From Sporosarcina oncorhynchi (GTDB lineage Bacteria > Bacillota > Bacilli > Bacillales_A > Planococcaceae): DNA of 64,000 nucleotides. A program made the position numbers and the translations under genes. Position 1 is the stretch's first letter. Each line of letters begins with the position of its first letter. The stretch is taken from NCBI RefSeq assembly GCF_033304615.1, contig NZ_CP129118.1:368001-432000 (forward strand), given 5' to 3'. Positions 54,582 through 62,934 of this stretch are shown one piece after another. A model generated the notes under the pieces. That model saw only the letters and a list, made by a program, of their open reading frames with translations, searched no databases and was not told where the DNA came from.

Positions 54582-54770
54582 TCATTCTACGTCACTCAAT
54601 CGTTTTCCGCCCATCGCATAGTGGCTTTTCGGCATTTCTTCGATGAACACGACTACTTTTTCAACGGGTGCGCCGGTTGTTTCGGCAACGACCTCAGAAA
54701 CTTTTTCACAAAGGTTGCGTTTTTGTTCATCTGTGCGGCCTTCGAGCATTTTAACGGTTACATATGGCAT
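54582..54770 (-). CDS. 4-oxalocrotonate tautomerase family protein (YwhB)
   Basis: A 62-residue tautomerase with the catalytic N-terminal proline (MPYVTVKMLEGRT) exposed after Met removal, and the Arg of GRTDEQKRNL. This is the size of the 4-OT subunit, which works as a hexamer. The physiological substrate in Bacillus is unknown. AAAGGGGG precedes the ATG; divergent from ywhD by 68 bp. Confidence 0.9.
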   Translation of the reverse strand: MPYVTVKMLEGRTDEQKRNLCEKVSEVVAETTGAPVEKVVVFIEEMPKSHYAMGGKRLSDVE

Positions 54771-54838
54771 ACCATTTCCCCCTTTCGCGTAAAGTTCGGT
54801 ATAGTATATATATTAACAGAGTGGGAGGCGTTAGTGGA

Positions 54839-55369
54839 ATGTCAAACGAACAGAAACCTAAACAGAAAATGGGCTTTACTATTATAAAGAACGATCCGAC
54901 CGATGGACATAAAGGATTCGGCATCGGTTCGCTGTCACTTGAGAACGTTTCGCCGGTTATCGTCGACACGGCAGAAGGGACAGCGAGCATCGAAATCGGC
55001 GCCATGCATGCCCGCAGCGATACCGAGCGGGGCATCAAGTTCACAACGAACCGTGAAGATTCCGAAGGCGGCAAGCTCTACTGGCTCGTCTGGGTGACAA
55101 TCGATTTCAATGAAAAAGGACCCTATTATGCGGGCATAACGGCTTGTGAAATGATCGTCAACCGTGAGAAACGCCGTGGATACAAGATTCTTGCAGACCA
55201 CGTCAATCTGATGGACAAATCGATGAAGCGCAATATTATCGTCGATCACATGGATGATCCATCCAAAAAGATACTCGCAGAGTTCCTTTCCGGTCATAAT
55301 AAAGAAATGTGGGATAATAGCGAGCCGAAACTCCATATTGGCCTCAGTCCGGCCTCACCAGAGTTATGA
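54839..55369 (+). CDS. ywhD: YwhD family protein
   Basis: A 176-residue protein matching YwhD throughout (FTIIKNDPTDGHKGFGIG, LYWLVWVTIDFNEKGPYYAG, HVNLMDKSMKRNIIVDHMD). The function is unknown; conserved next to ywhB and pbpG. The start at 54839 has GGGAGG about 9 bases upstream; an upstream in-frame ATG at 54764 lies in the divergent gene and is unlikely. Confidence 0.87.
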   Translation: MSNEQKPKQKMGFTIIKNDPTDGHKGFGIGSLSLENVSPVIVDTAEGTASIEIGAMHARSDTERGIKFTTNREDSEGGKLYWLVWVTIDFNEKGPYYAGITACEMIVNREKRRGYKILADHVNLMDKSMKRNIIVDHMDDPSKKILAEFLSGHNKEMWDNSEPKLHIGLSPASPEL

Positions 55370-55550
55370 ACAAACTGTGAAATTTGGCTTCTGTAGTAAT
55401 AGGAGGTTGAATGTCTGTGCGAAAGGAAGTACACTAAAAATACAGCTTGCGTTTGTAAGCTAGGACAACCGGAGTGGAAAGGTTCTGTCGATTGGCAATC
55501 CATTCAAAACCCAAGCAATGGATCCCATTGGCTGAGCCATCCATAACGGT

Positions 55551-55598
55551 AAAAAAGCTTTGCATCTCTGAAGTCATTCAGATGTGCAAAGCTTTTTT
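55551..55598. terminator. Bidirectional terminator
   Basis: AAAAAAGCTTTGCATCT / ATGTGCAAAGCTTTTTT between ywhD and the convergent pbpG-type gene. Confidence 0.9.
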
Positions 55599-55633
55599 GA
55601 TTGTTGGATACAAACGCGATGGGATGCTTTGTT

Positions 55634-57688
55634 TTATTCGAAAAATGAAAATGGAAACAGTTCGAAATTGGCATCTTCTTGTTCGCCTGTCAATTGTTCG
55701 CGCAAGCTTCGGTCCGTACATAACTTCTGCGGTTTGTCTTTCTCTTTCACATAGATCAGGCGCTGCTTCGGACACTCGTTCACAGCAATACCGCCTGTTT
55801 CAATATCGACGATGACACCAGCCACACCAATCGGTGGAACGAACGGTTCAGGTGTCTTGCCGGCGTGAACGGTTTCCATGAAGTCGATCCAGATCTTTTT
55901 CGAAGCCGCTTTATCTTCAAGTGACGTCAATTGCTGTCCGATGTCATAGCCTGTCCAAATACCTGCCGTTAGGGAAGGGGTATACCCGATTAAATACTGA
56001 TCGGAAATCGTCGTACCGGATTTTGCTGCATACGGTCTTCTCTGTTTGGATCGCATCGATAGACCCGTCGCGATAGAGTAGTCGTTGAACACAGGGTCAA
56101 ACATACCCGTCATTAAATGGGTTAGAACGAAAGCATCCTGCTCCGTAATAGCGTGTTTTGTACTTCTTTTCGGTTGCTCATACACGGTTTTTCCTTCAGC
56201 ATCTGTGATGGACAGGATGGTCGTCGGTTCGACCTGCAAGCCACCCGACGAAATTCGGTTGTACGCATTCGTCATCTCAAGCAGTGTTACGTCAGATGTA
56301 CCAAGTGCAACGGCAGGAGATTCTTGGAATGTTACATCGATTCCGAGCCGTTCCGCCATCTTATTAAATTTTTTATAGCCAATATCCTCAAGTGTCTTTA
56401 CTGCATAAATATTATCGGAAAGTGCAAGCGCTTGGGCAAGGGAGATAGGATGGCCTGCAAATTTCCCGTTAATGTTTTTCGGTTCATACGTTGAGCGACC
56501 TTCGTCATACGTAAAAATCGTCTTTTCCGTAGACTTGAATGTTAGCGGATTATAGCCGTCTTCCAGGGCTGCCGCGTAAAGGATAGGTTTTATTGCAGAA
56601 CCCGGTTGCCGTTTTGCCTGCGTTACGCGGTTGAAAGGGCTCTCTGTATAATTCGACCCACCGACGAGCGATGTGATCGCGCCCGTTTCAGGCTCCATCG
56701 ATATGAACCCGATTTGCAACTCACTTGCAGGCATCCATTTCTCAATGAATTCTTCAGCCGTTTTCTGATGATGCGGATCGAGCGTCGTCCGAATCGTCCA
56801 GCCGCCTTCTGCTGGATAACGGCCTTTCTTCTGGAGCAGTTGTTCCGCTTCCCGCCACACTTCATCAAGGAAATAAGGCGCTGCCCGCTTCATATCCGCC
56901 CAGTCTTCCGTCTTCAAAGCTACCGCGATATCTTTCGCACGTGTTTCTTGAACTTCGGTAATAAACCCTTGATTTTCCATCAACGACAGCACTAGCAGCT
57001 GTCGCTCCCTCGACTTTTCGGGATTGGAAAGAGGCGAATAGACGGACGGTCCTTTTGCAATCGCTGTTATGACCGCCGCCTCTTCAAGTGTTAGATCCTT
57101 CGCCGCTTTCGCGAAATAAAACCGGCTTGCCGCTTCAACACCATACATGCCGTGCCCGAAGTAGACCGTATTCAAATAGCCTTCCAAAATAACATCTTTC
57201 TCGTAAAATGTCTCCATCCGATACGCGTACAACGCTTCTTTTATTTTTCGGTTCCAAGACTTTTCATGCGTCAGAAATAAATTCCGGGCATACTGCTGTG
57301 TAATGGAACTCGCACCTTCCGCTTTGCGCATCGTCTTAATATCTTTTAGGACTGCGCCAGCGATCCGTCTATAGTCAAATCCATTATGCGTATAAAAATT
57401 TCGGTCTTCCGTTGCGATGACCGCGTCAATCAGAAATGGCGAAATGTCATCGAGGCTCACCCAGTAGCGCCGTTCTGCGGAAAATTTATCCCCAATTTGC
57501 CGTCCGTTCTTATCGAGAAACACACTCGCTTTCGGAACGCTCAACGAGGGGGCACCTGTAATTTGTGCATAGAGACGAAGGCAGAGAAAAACCGTGAAAA
57601 CGGCAGTTACCGCCGTTACAGACAGTAAAATGATGCGCCGGACTTGATTCTTTCTCTTCTTTTTCTTTATATAATCGATCCGTTTCAA
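55634..57688 (-). CDS. pbpG: Class A penicillin-binding protein (PBP 2d-like)
   Basis: A 684-residue bifunctional peptidoglycan synthase: one N-terminal membrane helix (about 18-38), a GT51 glycosyltransferase domain (about 60-230; ATEDRNFYTHNG with the catalytic Glu, GASSITQQYARN, KIKEALYAYRME) and a transpeptidase domain (about 320-620) with SAIK (S-x-x-K), SDN and KSGTT. Position next to ywhB/ywhD equals that of B. subtilis pbpG, the sigma-F-controlled spore PBP. The start is TTG at 57688 with GAGGGGGG upstream. Spore-specific expression is an inference from synteny. Confidence 0.9.
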   Translation of the reverse strand: MKRIDYIKKKKRKNQVRRIILLSVTAVTAVFTVFLCLRLYAQITGAPSLSVPKASVFLDKNGRQIGDKFSAERRYWVSLDDISPFLIDAVIATEDRNFYTHNGFDYRRIAGAVLKDIKTMRKAEGASSITQQYARNLFLTHEKSWNRKIKEALYAYRMETFYEKDVILEGYLNTVYFGHGMYGVEAASRFYFAKAAKDLTLEEAAVITAIAKGPSVYSPLSNPEKSRERQLLVLSLMENQGFITEVQETRAKDIAVALKTEDWADMKRAAPYFLDEVWREAEQLLQKKGRYPAEGGWTIRTTLDPHHQKTAEEFIEKWMPASELQIGFISMEPETGAITSLVGGSNYTESPFNRVTQAKRQPGSAIKPILYAAALEDGYNPLTFKSTEKTIFTYDEGRSTYEPKNINGKFAGHPISLAQALALSDNIYAVKTLEDIGYKKFNKMAERLGIDVTFQESPAVALGTSDVTLLEMTNAYNRISSGGLQVEPTTILSITDAEGKTVYEQPKRSTKHAITEQDAFVLTHLMTGMFDPVFNDYSIATGLSMRSKQRRPYAAKSGTTISDQYLIGYTPSLTAGIWTGYDIGQQLTSLEDKAASKKIWIDFMETVHAGKTPEPFVPPIGVAGVIVDIETGGIAVNECPKQRLIYVKEKDKPQKLCTDRSLREQLTGEQEDANFELFPFSFFE

Positions 57689-57857
57689 CTGAATTCCCCC
57701 CTCATTCCTTGCATTCAGTATGGAACAGCTAGCCGCAAATTAAACGGCCAGGCGGATGAAATTCATCCAATTTCTGCTCATAACCGATAGATGTATGGAA
57801 TAGTGGACGGAATAAAGATATAATGAATAGTATTTACTGAGTAAGGGCGGTGTTCTT

Positions 57858-58283
57858 GTGGAATCAACCAAGGACGGAAAACAGGTGGATGTCCTGCTCC
57901 GGTCGACAATTAGACATGAAGGACAGGAGGCGGAATCCCACGAATTGGAGTCCGCAGGCGAAATAACGGTTAAAGCAGGAAAGACCTTTTTGCGATTCGA
58001 AGAAAATCAGAATGGTCAGCAAGTAAGGACCATCGTAAAGTTGGATGCTGCCGATGCGTTCATTATGCGGAGTGGTGCGGTTCAAATGCGTCTGCCGTTT
58101 ACACCGGACGAGCTGCGGCCAGGAACGTATGGAAATGGGCCCGCGTCGTTTAATCTGCTTGTGAAGACGGGCAAACTTGAAGTGACGGATGAACGATTTA
58201 CAGTACATTACGAATTACATGCGGAGGGCGCGTTGCTCGGAAAGCATGAATTGACGATTCACTATACGGAGGGACAATCATGA
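57858..58283 (+). CDS. ywiB: DUF1934 family protein (YwiB)
   Basis: A 141-residue beta-rich protein of the DUF1934/YwiB family, predicted to have a small beta-barrel, lipocalin-like fold ([40 protein letters not shown]). The function is unknown. The start is GTG with AAGGGCGGTG upstream. Its stop overlaps the argS start (ATGA), so the two genes are translationally coupled, as in B. subtilis. Confidence 0.87.
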   Translation: MESTKDGKQVDVLLRSTIRHEGQEAESHELESAGEITVKAGKTFLRFEENQNGQQVRTIVKLDAADAFIMRSGAVQMRLPFTPDELRPGTYGNGPASFNLLVKTGKLEVTDERFTVHYELHAEGALLGKHELTIHYTEGQS

Positions 58284-59947
58284 ATGCAGTAGAAAAGATT
58301 CAACAGGAAATCAAAGACGCTTTCAAACAGGCGGTACTTGCAGCGGAATTGGCGGAGGAGTCGGCTATTCCGGAAATCATTCTTGAAACACCGAAAAACA
58401 AGGAGAATGGGGATTATGCAACGAATATTGCGATGCAACTGACGAAAATCGCGAAAAAGCCGCCGCGGGCAATCGCGGAAGCAATTGTCGAGAAACTGGA
58501 TACGTCGTCTACGTCCATTAATTCCGTTGAGATTGCAGGACCGGGGTTCCTTAACATCCGGTTGGCGAGCGATTATCTTGGTGACGTCGTGAAAGCAGTG
58601 CTTGCACAAGCGGAAAGCTACGGCCGTTCGACATTCGGTGAGCATCAAAAAGTGCAGGTGGAATTCGTTTCAGCGAATCCGACAGGTGACTTGCATTTAG
58701 GGCACGCACGTGGTGCTTCGATCGGTGATTCGCTCTGTAATATTCTTGAATTTGCTGGGTTTGACGTGTCGCGTGAATACTATATTAATGACGCTGGCAA
58801 CCAGGTGAATAACTTGATGGTGTCCGTCGAAGCGCGTTATTTCCAAGCACTCGGACTGGACAAAGAGATGCCGGAAGACGGCTATCAAGGGCCGGATATT
58901 ATCGATATCGGTAAACAATTAGCGGAAGAATTTGGCGACAAATATGTCCATACGTCTGAAGCGGAACGTCAAGAGTTTTTCAGACAATACGGGCTTGATT
59001 ATGAATTAGGGAAGTTGAAGAAGGACTTGGAAGATTTCCGCGTACCTTTTGACAATTGGTTTTCGGAAACGTCCCTTTACAAGGATGGCAAAATCAGTGT
59101 TGCGCTCGACAAATTGCGTGCGAACGGACATGTGTTTGAAGAAGGCGGAGCAACTTGGTTCCGCTCGACGACATTTGGCGATGATAAAGACCGCGTGTTA
59201 ATTAAAAATGATGGTTCCTATACGTATTTGATGCCTGATATCGCATACCACGAGGACAAGCTCCGTAGAGGTTTCGATAAGCTCATCAATATTTGGGGCG
59301 CAGACCACCATGGTTATATTCCACGTATGAAAGCGGCGATTGAGGCGCTTGGCTATGACCGCGACACGCTTGAAGTGGAAGTTACACAAATGGTGCAGCT
59401 GTATAAAGATGGCGAGAAGTTCAAGATGAGTAAGCGTACGGGCAAGGCAGTCACATTGCGCGAACTTGTCGAGGAAGTCGGTTTGGATGCAGTGCGTTAC
59501 TTCTTCGCGATGCGTTCAGCGGATGCGCAAATGGATTTCGATTTGGATTTGGCGATTTCGAAGTCAAATGAAAACCCTGTGTATTATGCGCAATATGCAC
59601 ACGCACGGATTTCATCCATCTTGCGTTCAGCAGGGGATGCAGATTTGGCAGCGTCCACGGATCATGTAGATCTGTTGCAGACTGAAAAGGAATTATCGTT
59701 AATCAAAAAGGTCGGCGATTTCCCACAACTTGTTAGTGACGCAGCTCGTTTGCGTTCTCCGCATCGGATTACGGTGTATATCCAAGAACTTGCTGCGGAA
59801 TTCCACAGCTTCTATAACGCAGAAAAAGTGCTGGATCCGGATAATCGCGAACTGTCGGAAGCACGTTTGGCACTCATTACAGCCACGCGTACTACAATTG
59901 CAAATGCATTGAAGCTCATTGGTGTAGATGCTCCGGAAAAGATGTAA
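58280..59947 (+). CDS. argS: Arginine--tRNA ligase
   Basis: A 555-residue class I synthetase. It has the N-terminal Add-1 domain (1-100), the HIGH-type motif [12 protein letters not shown] (about 133-140), the KMSKR loop ([10 protein letters not shown], about 378) and the anticodon-binding DALR domain (about 435-555). Length equals the B. subtilis enzyme. It charges tRNA-Arg. A terminator follows, so rpoE, often next in Bacillus, is not in this operon. Confidence 0.96.
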   Translation: MNAVEKIQQEIKDAFKQAVLAAELAEESAIPEIILETPKNKENGDYATNIAMQLTKIAKKPPRAIAEAIVEKLDTSSTSINSVEIAGPGFLNIRLASDYLGDVVKAVLAQAESYGRSTFGEHQKVQVEFVSANPTGDLHLGHARGASIGDSLCNILEFAGFDVSREYYINDAGNQVNNLMVSVEARYFQALGLDKEMPEDGYQGPDIIDIGKQLAEEFGDKYVHTSEAERQEFFRQYGLDYELGKLKKDLEDFRVPFDNWFSETSLYKDGKISVALDKLRANGHVFEEGGATWFRSTTFGDDKDRVLIKNDGSYTYLMPDIAYHEDKLRRGFDKLINIWGADHHGYIPRMKAAIEALGYDRDTLEVEVTQMVQLYKDGEKFKMSKRTGKAVTLRELVEEVGLDAVRYFFAMRSADAQMDFDLDLAISKSNENPVYYAQYAHARISSILRSAGDADLAASTDHVDLLQTEKELSLIKKVGDFPQLVSDAARLRSPHRITVYIQELAAEFHSFYNAEKVLDPDNRELSEARLALITATRTTIANALKLIGVDAPEKM

Positions 59948-59971
59948 ATTAGGTTAATATAGTATGGTATG

Positions 59972-59999
59972 CCTCTCCGATTGTTGGAGAGGTTTTTTT
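59972..59999 (+). terminator. Terminator after argS
   Basis: CCTCTCC / GGAGAGG stem followed by seven Ts. Confidence 0.88.
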
Positions 60000-60061
60000 A
60001 TTGGTTTGTAGTAGGTGTTTGGTGTTGTTAGATTGTGTGAGAGTTGGATGGTTGTGGGGCC

Positions 60062-60271
60062 GCACCCGTAAAGTGTTGGTGTGAGCTCGTATTTGTATGT
60101 CTCGCGCCCGTAAACTGCTGTACTGCGCTCGTAACCGTACGTCCCGCGCCCGTAAATGTATGTCTCGCGCTCGTAAACGGTTGTCGTGCGCCTGTAACCG
60201 TACGTCCCGCGCCCATAAACGAATGTCCCGCGCTCATAAACTGACCGCCCGCGCTCGAATAAACACACGTT
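60062..60271. repeat. Family C tandem array C3, exact 21-bp pitch
   Basis: Ten cores (GCGCCCGTAAA and GCGCTCGTAAA variants) at 60062 and then every 21 bp without exception to 60251. The tails vary more than in C2 (CCGTACGTCCC, TGTATGTCTC, CGGTTGTC). Confidence 0.93.
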
Positions 60272-60278
60272 CAAAAGA

Positions 60279-60350
60279 AAAAACCAAGATTTATTTGTCA
60301 AAGGCATTTGGCGCGATCTGGGGAGGGGGGCAGATGATGACTTCCCGCGA
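60279..60350 (+). repeat. Shortened R element copy
   Basis: AAAACCAAGATTTATTTGTC, AAAGGCATTTGGCGCGAT, then a deletion and CTTCCCGCG, running straight into the first family A core. The C array, R remnant, A array order equals that at 53.5-54.5 kb. Confidence 0.8.
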
Positions 60351-60603
60351 ACCGCTCAACCTCGCTCGGAATCCGCTCAACCTCGACCAATAACCGCTCA
60401 ACATTGCCCGAAATCCGCTCAACCTCGTCCCAAAACCGCTCAACATCGCCCGGAATCCGCTCAACCTCGGCCGCAAACCGCTCAACCTTGCCCGAAATCC
60501 GCTCAACCTCAGCCCCGAACCGCTCAACATTGCATGGAAACCGCTCAACCTCGGTCCAAAACCGCTCAACCTCGCCCCAAAACCGCTCAACCATCAATCA
60601 AAA
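60350..60603. repeat. Family A array A6, exact 21-bp pitch over 12 units
   Basis: CCGCTCAAC cores start at 60352 and recur every 21 bp without exception to 60583. The 12-bp tails differ from unit to unit (CTCGCTCGGAAT, ATTGCCCGAAAT, CTCAGCCCCGAA and others) but keep a pyrimidine-rich start and A-rich end. Confidence 0.95.
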
Positions 60604-60670
60604 CCCCCAACCCTCTCGACAACTGCAAAATCTGTAGTATAATGAAGCCGAAACATAATTACATACCAAA

Positions 60671-60838
60671 CATGAAGGTGCCTCGTCGTAAACGTCGGGG
60701 TTAAAAGGGAAGCCAGTTCAATGCCGGCGCGGTCCCGCCACTGTATGTGCAAGCAATCCGAAATTGGCCACTGGGGAAATTCCTGGGAAGGCGCGGGGAG
60801 CATCAACCATTGCACGAGCCAGGAGACCTGCCTTCATG
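60671..60838 (+). promoter_or_regulatory. Cobalamin (adenosylcobalamin) riboswitch aptamer
   Basis: The conserved core is readable: AAGGGAAGCCAGTTCAATGCC, GCGCGGTCCCGCCACTGTA, GGCCACTGGGGAAATTCCTGG (each in shortened form) and the end GAGCCAGGAGACCTGCC. The outer stem CATGAAGG / CCTTCATG closes it. It precedes a corrinoid uptake operon, as expected for this class, and should shut the operon off when B12 is plentiful. Confidence 0.95.
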
Positions 60839-60918
60839 AGTCACCCGTACCCTACGTGGATAGGTTTGGTGGAAATCAGCGCGTTTCTATTCGTGCGCCA
60901 AGATTTTTACTGAGCTCA

Positions 60919-60950
60919 ATCCTCCGTCAGCACACGGGGGATTTTTATTT
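60919..60950 (+). terminator. Intrinsic terminator of the riboswitch
   Basis: ATCCTCCGT / ACGGGGGAT with a 6-nt loop and a T run, 80 bp downstream of the aptamer and just before the btuF ribosome binding site. It suggests control by transcription termination. Confidence 0.85.
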
Positions 60951-60973
60951 GGACAAACAGGAGGAACTACGAG

Positions 60974-61948
60974 ATGAAAAAGCTTTGGCAACTAATGCTC
61001 ATGGCTGTTCTTGCTACATTCATGCTAGCGGCATGTGGCACGACGGATGAGCCGAAAAAAGACGAAACACCAGCAACGGAAAATACACAAACAGATACGG
61101 ATGACGTAGTTGAAGCGGCGTTCCCTGTCACCTTGACGGATGCTGTCGGCAATGAAATTACATTTGACGAAGCGCCAAAAACAATCGTATCCATGATGCC
61201 TAGTAATACAGAAATCCTATTTGCACTTGGATTGAACGAAGAAATCGTCGGTGTCAACGACTATGACAACTTCCCAGAAGAAGCACTTGAAAAAGAAAAA
61301 ATCGGCGGCATGGAATTCAACGTTGAGAAAATCGTATCGATGCAACCGGATGTCGTATTCGCACATGAATCCGGCCTTGGATCAGGTGAAGATGGTTACC
61401 AGCAAATCCGTGACGCAGGTATCAAAGTATTCGTTGTAACAAACGCATCGAACTTCGATCAAACGTACACAACGATTGAACAAATCGGACAAGCAACAGG
61501 CAAAACAGAAGAAGCAGCAACAATCGTCGAAGACATGAAAGCGAAAGTCGCTGAAGTCGTTGAAAAGACGAGCAAAGTTGAAGACAAAAAACGCGTATTC
61601 ATCGAAACATCCGATGCGCCCGATATTTACGCACCGGGTAAAAACACTTTCATGCAAGAAATTCTTGACATGATCGATGCTGAAAACGTCGTTACCGAAG
61701 AAGGTTGGGCTGTCATCAGTCCTGAAGAAATCGTCAGCCAAAATCCTGACGTCATCATTGTCATGTACAGCTACGTGCCGGATATTATCGAAAGCGTGAA
61801 AAACCGTGACGGCTTCGGCGACATTACTGCGGTTAAAGAAGACCGTGTCGTACAAGTCGATGAAAACTTGACGAGCCGTACAGGCCCACGTCTTGCACAA
61901 GGTCTGGAAGAAGTAGCGAAAGCGATCTATCCAGAGGCTTTTGAATAA
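60974..61948 (+). CDS. btuF: Cobalamin ABC transporter substrate-binding lipoprotein
   Basis: A 324-residue class III binding protein with lipoprotein signal (L-A-A-C, Cys about 22), a Thr/Glu-rich linker (about 25-48) and two Rossmann-like lobes joined by a long helix. Segments IVSMMPSNTEILFALGLNEEIVGVNDYDNFP, LQPDVV-like MQPDVVFAHE and QNPDVIIVMYSY (as parts) are typical of BtuF. It captures cobalamin or cobinamide outside the membrane. AGGAGGAACT precedes the ATG; first gene of the riboswitch operon. Confidence 0.9.
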   Translation: MKKLWQLMLMAVLATFMLAACGTTDEPKKDETPATENTQTDTDDVVEAAFPVTLTDAVGNEITFDEAPKTIVSMMPSNTEILFALGLNEEIVGVNDYDNFPEEALEKEKIGGMEFNVEKIVSMQPDVVFAHESGLGSGEDGYQQIRDAGIKVFVVTNASNFDQTYTTIEQIGQATGKTEEAATIVEDMKAKVAEVVEKTSKVEDKKRVFIETSDAPDIYAPGKNTFMQEILDMIDAENVVTEEGWAVISPEEIVSQNPDVIIVMYSYVPDIIESVKNRDGFGDITAVKEDRVVQVDENLTSRTGPRLAQGLEEVAKAIYPEAFE

Positions 61949-62933
61949 GTCGACTCTTGCCTACATCGTGTCCGCCGCCACATTAATTGTGGCGGTATGG
62001 CTCGGTGTTTCAATCGGAACCGTCAAAATTCCGATCAGCACATTATGGGATTCAACAGATACGACCGCAACGAATATTCTGTATAAAATCAGGATGCCCC
62101 GTGTTATTCTCGCGGGACTCGTCGGTGCGTCACTTGCGATTGCAGGTGCGGCGTTTCAAGGTCTGCTGAAAAACCCGCTCGCTGATCCATACACCCTCGG
62201 AGTGTCATCCGGCGCCTCTGTTGGTGCTGTGATGACACTTTTTTTCGGTATTTCCCTTCCGATTGTAGGCACATACACATTACCTGTATTCAGTATGGCA
62301 GGCGCTGCATTGACGATGTTCCTCGTCATCGGATTCGCGCGACTCGTCGACCGGTCAATGAAAATGGAGACAATCATTCTGACAGGTATCATCTTCGGTT
62401 CATTCCTTGGATCCGTCCTGTCACTCATGATCGCACTCACAGGTGAAGAACTCCGACAAATTATTGGCTGGCTTCTCGGAAGCGTATCGATGCGCGGCTG
62501 GAATTACATTCTAATGATCTTGCCATTCGTCATCATCGGTTCTTTCATTCTCTGGTTGAATCGCATGGAACTAAATGCGATGCTATTTGGAGAAGAACGC
62601 GCCCATCACCTCGGCGTCAACGTTAGAAGAAGAAAATTCATGATACTCATCGGAGGATCGATTCTTACAGGTTCCGCAGTTGCCGTATCAGGCACAATTG
62701 GCTTCGTCGGCCTTGTCGTCCCGCATATGACGCGGCTTATGTGGGGATCAGATCACCGACACCTGCTCACATTGTCATTCATGAATGGCGCATCACTACT
62801 CATTATTTGCGACCTGATCGCAAGAACCATCATTTCACCGACGGAACTTCCCGTCGGCGTCATTACCGCGTTTATCGGTGCACCGGTCTTCGCATTTATT
62901 TTCTATAGACAAAGAAGGAAAGGGGCCATGTGA
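61941..62933 (+). CDS. btuC: Cobalamin ABC transporter permease
   Basis: A 330-residue FecCD/BtuC-type permease with about ten helices. It has RMPRVILAGLVGASLAIAGAAFQG, NPLADPYTLGVSSGASVGAV, and the cytoplasmic coupling region GTIGFVGLVVPHMTRLMWGSDHR (in parts). The start is TTG at 61941, overlapping the btuF end by 8 bp. It forms the membrane channel, two copies with two BtuD ATPases. Confidence 0.92.
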   Translation: MNKSTLAYIVSAATLIVAVWLGVSIGTVKIPISTLWDSTDTTATNILYKIRMPRVILAGLVGASLAIAGAAFQGLLKNPLADPYTLGVSSGASVGAVMTLFFGISLPIVGTYTLPVFSMAGAALTMFLVIGFARLVDRSMKMETIILTGIIFGSFLGSVLSLMIALTGEELRQIIGWLLGSVSMRGWNYILMILPFVIIGSFILWLNRMELNAMLFGEERAHHLGVNVRRRKFMILIGGSILTGSAVAVSGTIGFVGLVVPHMTRLMWGSDHRHLLTLSFMNGASLLIICDLIARTIISPTELPVGVITAFIGAPVFAFIFYRQRRKGAM

Positions 62934-62934
62934 C

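Noticed and set aside
54205..54646. Plus-strand ORFs across R copy 3 and array A5
   Set aside because: They run from the R element into the repeats without a ribosome binding site; the R copies are not conserved at codon level in a way I could see.
55403..55546. Open Cys-rich frame after an AGGAGG-like site (C-x-C pairs, ends GSHWLSHP)
   Set aside because: The frame has no start codon near the ribosome binding site; the ATG there (55411) is in another frame and stops after 8 codons. It could be a broken small gene but the evidence is too thin.
60351..60603. Array A6 as a CRISPR array
   Set aside because: A 9-bp core with 12-bp variable parts is far too short for repeat and spacer, the tails are biased in composition, and there are no cas genes.
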